From Chionis minor (lineage: Eukaryota > Chordata > Aves > Charadriiformes > Chionididae), in contig VZSF01003323.1 in assembly GCA_013398295.1 (NCBI GenBank), forward strand, positions 290,338 to 354,337: a stretch of DNA of 64,000 nucleotides, given 5' to 3'. How positions within the stretch are numbered: position 1 is the stretch's first letter; every line of letters starts with the position of its first letter. Below the pieces are notes generated by a model. The model was not told the origin of the DNA and ran no database searches. It was given only the letters and a program-made list of their open reading frames with translations. Below, piece by piece: positions 56,166-64,000 of the stretch. The position numbers and the translations under genes are program-made.

Positions 56166-59100
56166 CAACTTCTTTTGTTAATTAATGAATCTTCATCTTT
56201 TTGGCTTTGAAAACCATAGGCACAGCAGTAACGGTTGAGGCTGAAAATCCAGCATGATACCTTTGTTAGCGGGGTGAAGTAATAATACTTTTTCTCCCGT
56301 GACACGTTTCAAAACCTGACGTGTTCACCACTGGGTTCATCTGGTTTCAGGTGTGTAGCAGAACAGCACCAGCTTAAAGATGGAAAAATCATGACAAATG
56401 AGTCCTTAGCCATCTTTCAAAGAGGCGAAATAAAATGTTCACTTGTGTGACAAAAATACAGAAGATGGAAAAAAAAAAAACAAACCCAAGAAGAAACTCC
56501 GCTATACTTTGCCTGTCTCTGTCTAAGCAAAATCATTTTAATAATTGGTGAACATGGCATGAAAAGCAGTGAATAACATTTGAAAGGGAAAAGACTGTCG
56601 TGTAGCGTGCCTGAGAATGAAAACGGGAAAGTATTTTTCCTTCTTGTGGCAGAGCCTTCACTTTCAGAAAGAGCTGGCTAGGTGAAAACTGAGCTTTCTT
56701 GCTAGAGAGAGGCTGATTTATGTGTACACAAGAAATCTCACTGTTCAGAGATAAGACGCCTAAGTGCTTTGTTAATGATGAAGAATGGAGTGGCAGTCAG
56801 AGCTGAAGGAAGGAGCTCTTCATTAAGTAAATCAGGAGCTGTTAGGGGCCTTTGGTAACCCACCTGTCTAGATGCTGCCTGAGATCCAGCCATCCTCTCC
56901 TTGTCCACCCGTGATGCTACATGGAGATGGCATAAATCACTTGTACAGTCCATGAAGAATTACCATCGGACCAAAGGTCCGTGTTAAACAATCCCACGCT
57001 GAGGGGGCAGAGGGATGTTTGTTTTTCCCTTCTGCCTGGACAGGGAAATAATTAGCCCCATGTTGGTGGACGGTAAGTCAGCAGGGATGTCTTATCCCTC
57101 CTGACCCCCCAGAGCAGGGGCTGGAAGTCCTGCTCAGGCGGTCCAGGTTACTGTCTCGCCTTTGGCATGTTTGTGGATTGGCTGTGAGGACCAAGGCCAG
57201 GCAGCAGTCTTGTTCCTAGCCCTGACACGGAGACACGAGCAAGTGTCACAGAGAGACAAGCAGCCCGGGTATGTGGCGGTAGTCATTGTCCCCTTCATAA
57301 TGTCATTTTTACAGGGGCAATAGGAGGGGGAAGCGCAGAACCCCCCCCCGGGACCGCCTCCTTCTCAGGAAACTGACTGATGAGCCTGGCAGCCTCTGAA
57401 CAAATATTTCAGATGCAGAGAATTCACTTGTCAACTTGGAGGGGCCCCGAGAGGAAATTTCCAAAGCAGATCTGTCGGAGAAAATGACACTGCACAAGGA
57501 AGCCCTCCTTAGGAGGAATGTCTTCAGAAGATGTGGTGTGTTTGAAAATAGGATCCTTCTGTGTGTTCCTGTAGATGAGTTAAAATTCAGACAACCGTGG
57601 CTGAATTTTTAATCTGTGAGCTGTAGCAGATGAAGCACAAGGAGGCAATGATTCATTTTTTTCACCTTCCCTGATGCTTCCTTGGTCAGTCAGACCTTTT
57701 TTTTTTTTTTTCCAGATCAGAAGCCTCTCTTTAAGCCCGAGATAACTTGCTGTGTTCTGCCTTGCCCAGATTACAAACCAGGGAATTTTTGTGCATCTGG
57801 CCATTTGCGTAATTGCCTAACACTGTGAAACCCTCTCTCAGCTGAAACCTCTTAGCTCCACTGTTAGATAAAAAGCAATTAACAGTAACCATAACCAGAA
57901 ACACTTGTAGTGTGAGGACAAGCAGCAAATGGCAAATAGATACGTCAACAAATCTGTTTTTGCCTTTTACTTTGCTGTTTGCAGTCAATGGGTCATTAAT
58001 TTTTATATGGGTATCATGTACTTATAAGCGGTTTGGGAATCTTGAAGTTATTACCTATGACAGTGGCTTTGATTATCTTGGCTGCTCTGTGCTGTTTGTG
58101 ATCGTTCAGTTTATAAGTCACCCAAAAGGATACTGCAGAGAGAATCGCACCCACGGGCAGTCCTGGGGACCCAAAGGCACCCGGGCTGCGCCCTGATTAC
58201 TCCTCACACTTGTTGAATTTCTCAAATATGTTTCCTCAAATTGGGGCTGCCTTTCTAAAGCCATTTCCCCTCTGAAAGCTCATCAGCATGCACATTTCAT
58301 AGATGTTGTTCGGCTAGCTCTTCGAAGAAGCAGTATTTTATCCTGTCAAAAAAGAAATTGGCTCAGGTCAGAAATTTTGTGCTGAGCTAGCCAATCTTTG
58401 TGGTTTTCACTAATTAAATCTAGGACAGATAACCAATAGATTCTCCAGCTGAACAAGAATAACTATTTTGACCTCTTTTTCCAGGTGTTTTCCGATTGTT
58501 TTACATTTTCTGATTCATTAGCTCAAGTTTCAGTTCTCTGGGAAAAAAGAAAATGTAGGACAACTTATGTTTTACTTGGCAAGTTGATCGCTTTAGGTAA
58601 AATAAGGTTTACTTTTCATGCAAAGTCACAGAGTATCTATGCGTAAAATGATGTGGGTAACGTTAGCTGGATTCATGCGAGTGATTTTTTTTTTTTTTTA
58701 GTCTGAATAACTGCAGCGTTTCGAAAAAGCAAATACAGAGATGTCAAGAGTGAGATTGCCTGTTACCACACACTGCACGGGAGCAATGCTTCCATTATCA
58801 GTTATTTTTAAGCACTCCCTCCTTGTTTGTTTGGCGTTAGCCTGTGTCTCCAGATAATCTATCAGCGATTACCTGTTTAGTTTTATTACATTCTGTTCCC
58901 TTCTGCACTCATTCAGGACTTCATTTGCTCCCACCTTGCAGACAGTTTTAAATGTTAAGCTTGTTTTCCTACCAGATGGAGAATAAACGCCTCTATTTCA
59001 GGTAAGTGTTTTGTGATCTATTTCCCTGGTGTAAGATGATGATACTGCACTTGTTATACTTCAGGTCGGGAAGGCTGCTAAATGCAAATCAGTCGAGACC

Positions 59101-60077
59101 TTTTGTGCCTCATAAGTTAGGGGGGTTTTGCTGGGATATTTGTGTGTTTAATATAAGTTGGGTGTCCTTGTGCAGCCAGTAGCTGGAGCAGTTCAACCTG
59201 GAAAGCTATGATGCTGGGAAGAACCTTGCCAGTACTGCCATGGCCACCTCATATGTGTGGGACAGTACGGATTCGGCTCCCTGCCAGAGAAAGGCTCTTA
59301 TGGAGTGTTTGCAGGGCTGAAGGCAAAGCTTCTCTTCTGCCATGAGCATGCCTAGTTCCACAAGACCGTCTTCACTCCAAGTTTCTCTTTCATGGGAGAC
59401 AACAGACTGCAGCGGCCAAAAAATGGCCAATCTGGGCTCAATAGCTGCCTATCGGCAAGGGTTTTTTCCGTCTTGAGTCTTCCTGAGGATTATGAGGAAG
59501 AAAACTGAAAAGGAGCCAAATGAAAAGGCATTCATGCAAATGGGCAAAGATAGACATCTTGGTCACCCCAGCGGTGACCAAAACAAACAGGGCAGAGGGT
59601 TTCTTTCTCCCCGTTGAATGACGCGACCTTTGTGAACACGGTTCCCAGCACAGTCCTGCAAGTGGGTGCGCAGATCCCAGCAGAGGTGTGAGAGGCACCT
59701 GTTCAGGTGGCAAGGGACTGTCTCCAACTGATCGAGCTGTGGTCCAATAATTCATCTAATGAGAGTTTGCACGCATAGGAGAGAAGGGAAAGCAGGTGTT
59801 TTTGTAGTTTTTCTTTTTTTTTTTCCCCCTTTTGCTTCTCTTACAAAGGGTAAGCCTCTGCTGTACAAGTTGCCCGACAGCTGAACGCAAGCAGACTGCC
59901 TCTTATCTCCATTTGCCCCCTTCTGTGCAAACGCTTGAGTCACTTCCCTGCAAATTTAATGTTTTTTCAACTACTGACGTGCTCCTCTTCCCTACTCTGC
60001 AATTATGAACCGATGTGCTGATGTTTTAAGTAAAACGTTTTGTTTTAAAATGTGCAACATCCAAATTTATCAAAAAG

Positions 60078-60104
60078 AAAAAAAAAAAAAAAAAAAAAAA
60101 AAAA
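60078..60104 (+). repeat. A27 homopolymer
   Basis: Twenty-seven consecutive As follow CAAAAAG. It could be the tail of an old + strand retroposon, but the sequence upstream was not recognised as one. Confidence 0.9.
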
Positions 60105-60759
60105 GACAGCTCCCTCCCCAAATTCTCTCTGATGCTAATTATAGAAATCTCAGCTCTCCAGCAGAAGCGTCAGTCAACAGAGGGTTCAGCTCTTTTCAGA
60201 GCCTGAAGCTTTGGAAAAAAATACTGAGGATGGTGCATACAACTGGGAGATACGGCAGGTACGTGCCAGAGGTGAACGCTGCGTTTGAAAATGCGAACAG
60301 ACTTCAGGGTCTGCCAGTCCCCTTCCTCCCCCAACACCTCAAACGTTGCATTGTTGGTTGCTCTTCATTTTTAAATCATCTAACAGTATGCTGTCAAGAC
60401 ACATGTGTTGTTTTCATAGAGTTGGCAGTAGAAGTTGTTATTTTTTTTTCCAGATCAGTTTTGAGAAGGATAACAAATATTCTGGCTTTGCTCTGAAATT
60501 TTTACAGGAGGAATTCCTGGGTTGTACATCACAGTTGCTCCTGCAATGAAGCAATGTCAGAGTTTCAGCCTGATGCTGTTTCTGGCTGTTAGGATGAGAC
60601 CCCAGACTCTCTCCCCGTCACAACAGGGGGGTTAGAATACATTTGCGAAGTCATTCCAGTGCTGGTTTGGTTTTTTTTTTATTAGGAAATCTTATTTACA
60701 TACTGCATTCTTTTCTTGCACAAGAAAGCTGGAGGCATTTTTTTTTTTCTTCTAATACA

Positions 60760-61115
60760 TTTTAGAGGCGATCTGACACTTTCTAATGGCTCTCAGGTAT
60801 GTGTAAATCGGCCCATTCTACATCTGCGCTTTCCAAAATAACGTTGGAAAATTATTTGGGTTCCTGCTTTTTTTGGACAATCATTACTCTCACTTTTTCC
60901 AGGTTGACCTATAAATGTCCATATGCTGCAGGATATTCACAGTAGGTGTAGGTTCCTTTGGAGACGGTCTTGTGTGGGAGACAATATGACAGCTCATCTG
61001 CATAGCGCAGGCATCATACCCCTGACTTGATTTAGCAGAGAGTCCTGGATCTGGAGGCTTCTCCCATATAGCCTGTATATTTAGGGGATTGCTCATATAC
61101 ACCGCGCACTCACGC
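60760..61115 (-). pseudogene. Decayed non-LTR retrotransposon reverse-transcriptase fragment
   Basis: On the minus strand, pieces in shifting frames line up in the order of a LINE reverse transcriptase. MSNPLNIQAIWEKPPDPGLS resembles the region before the catalytic box. YADE at 61004-60993 is a degenerate YADD active-site motif. IVSHTR and NILQHMDIYRSTW come next, then VNLEKVRVMIVQKKQEPK, matching the K-rich VNxxKTKVMIFQKK motif of L2/CR1/jockey-type elements, then ADLHIPESH like YLGLHISESG. Stops and frameshifts interrupt it, so it is long dead. Family not determined; this part is not the CR1 3' end seen at 12119. Confidence 0.65.
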
Positions 61116-61869
61116 TCTCTCGTGTAGTCATTTCTCCGTTATCTGTGGGCAGCTCAGTTGGTTTGAGAAGAAATCACAGCCTGCGACAGGCGTTCCGGAC
61201 CCCGGCTTTGGGGCATGGCCTCTGCTGTCGGAGCTCCACGCTGCATCCAGGCATCCTGCGTTGTTAAAAAAAAAAATGAGCAGCTGGGATACAGGTTGTC
61301 AGCATGAAATTGGGATGAGGTGCAGGAAAAGGAGCTGTGTCACACCGTGCCTCGGCATCTCTTACCCTGTTACCGTTGTACGGCAATGATTTCCACCTGG
61401 CGGCTAAGGAATTTGTGGGCATTTAAGTGGTGTTTTTTCAAAGATCTCCAGCAGACATATATCCTTCCCATCTCATGGCCGTGTTTCAGGGAAGGATTGA
61501 GCAGCTGGGCTCGAATATGTAATGGAGAGAGGGCACTTCTGTTCGTTTGGGGGTTCTTTATACTCTCACAAGGTGTTTTTCACAGCCAAGGACCCTGCAG
61601 AACAGTCTGCTCCGCCTGTGAGTGCGGCGGTGCCACCTCCTGTTGGGGTTTTTTTGTGCCTACCGGGACCCCAGTGAGGAGAGGCTGCTCCCCCACGGAG
61701 GGACCTGGGCTCACCAGTCGTGACAGGAAGTGGGACATTGCTGCCCCGTGGGGCTGTGACAGGCGACCGATCCCCATCAGGCATACTGGGGGACTGGTAG
61801 TTGTGCTGGTATCTTTTGCCATCAGGTTTTCTGGGCCTGCATACAGGGTGCCAATGGGGTGGTTGCCTC
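61116..61869. other. Unassigned sequence between the RT relic and the minisatellite
   Basis: No gene was recognised. The 55 bases at 61222-61276, ending in A11, recur exactly at 62421-62475. From 61743 onward the sequence is part of the 677-bp block that recurs at 62683. The open frame at 61320-61943 (207 codons) spans this and the array start and is probably chance. Confidence 0.7.
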
Positions 61870-62419
61870 AGGTGTCAGTCAGACTACAGCTGTGGAAAGG
61901 TGAGCCCATCTCCAGGTCTGTCAGCCACACTGAGGGGCTGTAGCAGGAGCTGGACTCTGGCTGTCAGTCTTACTAGGGACTACGAGGGTGATCTCTGAGT
62001 GACAGCTTCACCCAGGTGATCGTGTCAGCTCATGGGAGCATTGACGGGTCAAGGGACAGGGGTGGTCTCACAGCCTGTCAGTCACGTTGGGGGCTGGAGC
62101 AGGCGTTGGTCGCTGGCTGTGTCAGTCACACAGACATGTGTGACATTGGGGCAGTCTCAGAGTCTCAAGTCACACATTGACAAGGACATTGACAAGGCTG
62201 GTCCCTGCTGGTGTCAGTCACGCTGGGGGTGTGATGGGGCGGTGCCCGGCTGTGTCAGTCACACTGGGGGCATGACAGGGGCGGTCTCTGCTGGTGTCAG
62301 TCACGCTGGAGGTGTGACAGGGGCAGTGCCTGGTTGTGTGAGTCACACTGGGGGTGTGACAGGGGCGGTCCCTGCCAGTGTCAGTCATGCTGGAGGTGTG
62401 ACGGGGGTGGTTCCTGCCT

Positions 62420-62420
62420 N
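62420..62420. other. Single-N scaffold join
   Basis: The minisatellite sequence stops at the N and is followed by 55 bases identical to 61222-61276. This is a contig boundary rather than a natural junction. Confidence 0.9.
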
Positions 62421-62681
62421 CTGCTGTCGGAGCTCCACGCTGCATCCAGGCATCCTGCGTTGTTAAAAAAAAAAACGTGTTGATGTACAGCCGGAGGATT
62501 TTATGTGGAAAACTTAGTGTTGATTATGTGTAACAGCAGTGATGAAGGCTGTTCTGATAAACTGGGGGAACTGATGTCCCCAGGAGACTGTTCAGTCTTC
62601 CAAATGCCATGACTTTTGATTAGGAACAAGTTGTCCTTAGAATTGTTGAGCTTACATAAGGCTCTTGCAGGTTGCGGGAGG
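62421..62681. other. Small contig of 261 bp between two single-N joins
   Basis: Its first 55 bases equal 61222-61276 including the A11 run. The rest (CGTGTTGATGTACAGCCGGA onward) is unlike the sequence after 61276 and unlike the minisatellite. It may be an alternative allele, a misplaced contig, or the second copy of a repeat ending in poly-A. No gene content. Confidence 0.75.
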
Positions 62682-62682
62682 N
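62682..62682. other. Single-N scaffold join
   Basis: Immediately after the N begins a copy of 61743-62419 with no shift in spacing (offset exactly 940), ending at 63359. Confidence 0.9.
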
Positions 62683-63359
62683 GCCCCGTGGGGCTGTGAC
62701 AGGCGACCGATCCCCATCAGGCATACTGGGGGACTGGTAGTTGTGCTGGTATCTTTTGCCATCAGGTTTTCTGGGCCTGCATACAGGGTGCCAATGGGGT
62801 GGTTGCCTCAGGTGTCAGTCAGACTACAGCTGTGGAAAGGTGAGCCCATCTCCAGGTCTGTCAGCCACACTGAGGGGCTGTAGCAGGAGCTGGACTCTGG
62901 CTGTCAGTCTTACTAGGGACTACGAGGGTGATCTCTGAGTGACAGCTTCACCCAGGTGATCGTGTCAGCTCATGGGAGCATTGACGGGTCAAGGGACAGG
63001 GGTGGTCTCACAGCCTGTCAGTCACGTTGGGGGCTGGAGCAGGCGTTGGTCGCTGGCTGTGTCAGTCACACAGACATGTGTGACATTGGGGCAGTCTCAG
63101 AGTCTCAAGTCACACATTGACAAGGACATTGACAAGGCTGGTCCCTGCTGGTGTCAGTCACGCTGGGGGTGTGATGGGGCGGTGCCCGGCTGTGTCAGTC
63201 ACACTGGGGGCATGACAGGGGCGGTCTCTGCTGGTGTCAGTCACGCTGGAGGTGTGACAGGGGCAGTGCCTGGTTGTGTGAGTCACACTGGGGGTGTGAC
63301 AGGGGCGGTCCCTGCCAGTGTCAGTCATGCTGGAGGTGTGACGGGGGTGGTTCCTGCCT
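62683..63359 (+). repeat. Perfect 677-bp copy of 61743-62419
   Basis: Every position I compared is identical at a constant offset of 940, including all irregular minisatellite units. After 63359 the array continues with new units. The copy is most simply explained as two overlapping contigs placed end to end. Confidence 0.9.
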
Positions 63360-64000
63360 AGTGTCAGTCACCTTGAGGGAGTGACAGAGGCGGTCCCTGC
63401 CATTGTCAGTCACATTTGGGGTGTGACAGGGGCGGGTCCTGCCTGTGTCCGTCCCACTGAGGGTGTGACTGCAGCTGGTCTCCAGGTGTCAGTCACACTG
63501 CGGGTGTGATGGCTGGTGTCTGGCTGTATCAGTCAAACTAGGGGAATAACAGGGACTGGTGTCCGGGTGTCAGTCACACTGGGGGACAGTGTGACTGGGT
63601 GACAGGAGAGGTCCCTGGTGGTGTCAGTCACACTTGGGGAGTGACAGGGGCTGGTGCACGACTGTCTCGTTCCCACAGGAGGGGTGAGAGGGGCCAGCCT
63701 CTGGCGGTGTCAGTCACGCTGGGGGTGTGAAAGGGGCCGTGCCGGGCGGTGTCAGTCACACTGGGGGTGTGACAGAGGTGGTCCCTGGCGGTGTCAGTCA
63801 CACTGGGAGGTGTGAAAGGGGCGGTGCCCGGCGGTGTCAGTCACGCTGGGGGTGTGAAAGGGGCCGTGCCGGGCGGTGTCAGTCACACTGGGGGTGCGAC
63901 GAGGCTGGTCTCTGGCAGTCACTCACCCCGGGGGTGTGACGGGGGCCGGTCTCTGGAGGTGTGGCGGGGGCCGCCCTCCGGCTGTGTCGTTCACGGGGGG

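Larger units (their letters stand above)
33674..60755. other. Intergenic DNA, no gene recognised
   Basis: I scanned both strands for conserved protein families and found none. The longest open frames (33160-33753 minus, 45208-45840 plus, 52389-52997 minus) have low-information translations with no domain, splice context or codon pattern that I can support. Base composition drifts from GC-rich (33-46 kb) to A/T-rich (49-60 kb). Repeat relics and homopolymers inside are listed separately. Distal regulatory elements cannot be excluded. Confidence 0.7.
61870..64000 (+). repeat. Minisatellite, 41-42 bp units, running off the window
   Basis: Imperfect tandem units of about 41-42 bp have the core GTGTCAGTCACACTGGGG followed by GTGTGACAGGGGCGGTCCCT. 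Starts at 62211, 62252, 62294, 62336 and 62378 show the spacing. The left end (61870-62200) is more degenerate. Most units hold the inverted repeat GTCACAC...GTGTGAC. The 42-nt length keeps one frame open (VSHTGGVTGAVPG-like), which is not evidence of coding. The array reaches the window end, so its full length is unknown. It contains the two single-N joins at 62420 and 62682, with unrelated sequence between them. Confidence 0.92.

Noticed and set aside
60069..60110. Processed pseudogene or retroposed gene with poly-A tail
   Set aside because: The A27 run is real, but no gene-like or retroposon-like body was recognised upstream of it.
33674..60755. A second protein-coding gene or an undescribed multi-gene system
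   Set aside because: Both strands were read for conserved motifs, exon series with consistent phases and RNA genes. None was found, so this part is reported as intergenic.
61320..61943. 207-codon open frame leading into the minisatellite
   Set aside because: Its end is repeat-derived and recurs in the duplicated block. There is no domain and no gene context.
61870..64000. Repeat protein with VSHTGGVTGAVPG units
   Set aside because: The open frame follows from a 42-nt unit length without stops. Units of 41 bp and many substitutions break it, and no start, splice sites or conserved family are visible.
61870..64000. CRISPR-like array
   Set aside because: Units are direct tandem repeats without unique spacers, in vertebrate DNA beside a calcium channel gene. 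This is a minisatellite.

Overview
The window is vertebrate nuclear DNA, most likely from a bird. The reasons are a vertebrate exon/intron gene with compact introns, a CR1-type LINE 3' end (CR1 is the dominant LINE of birds and other sauropsids), and only sparse, old SINE relics. Five short gaps (Ns) show that it comes from a draft scaffold.

Positions 4354 to 29962 on the + strand carry the 3' half of CACNA1E, the alpha-1 pore subunit of the Cav2.3 (R-type) voltage-gated calcium channel. I find 22 constitutive or cassette coding exons plus one alternative exon. All join in phase: 3,208 nt, which is one completing base plus 1,069 codons including the stop, so about the last 1,068 residues of a roughly 2,300-residue channel. 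They run from the S4 voltage sensor of repeat III through S5, pore and S6 of repeat III, all of repeat IV, the EF-hand, the pre-IQ/IQ region and the long C-terminal tail ending in DDKC. Cav2.3, rather than Cav2.1 or Cav2.2, is indicated by the repeat IV linker sequences and above all by the C-terminal exons. Counting back from a 48-exon mammalian gene these would be exons 27 to 48; the numbering is inferred. The 5' half of the gene lies to the left, outside the window.

Three points of the gene architecture stand out. First, the exon for the second half of the EF-hand exists twice (15891-15987 and 20514-20610). Both copies have intact splice sites and the same phase, and including both or neither would create an early stop, so the pair can only work as mutually exclusive exons. 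Second, a truncated CR1 retroposon lies 10 nt from a splice acceptor in the intron that splits the repeat IV pore loop, so CR1 DNA supplies the pyrimidine tract. Third, a 129-nt in-frame cassette exon (26790-26918) matches the known C-terminal cassette of mammalian Cav2.3.

A long 3' UTR, interrupted by an assembly gap, appears to run from 29963 to a canonical AATAAA signal at 33648. From about 33.7 to 61 kb I find no gene. This region holds low-complexity tracts, a few probable CORE-SINE/MIR-like relics, and near its right end a decayed reverse-transcriptase fragment of a non-LTR retrotransposon on the minus strand (about 60760-61115). The last 2 kb are a minisatellite with 41-42 bp units, most of which contain a short inverted repeat. 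Part of this array is present twice as a perfect 677-bp copy bounded by single Ns, which is probably a scaffolding artefact. I saw no tRNA or rRNA gene, CRISPR array, operon or prokaryote-type system.
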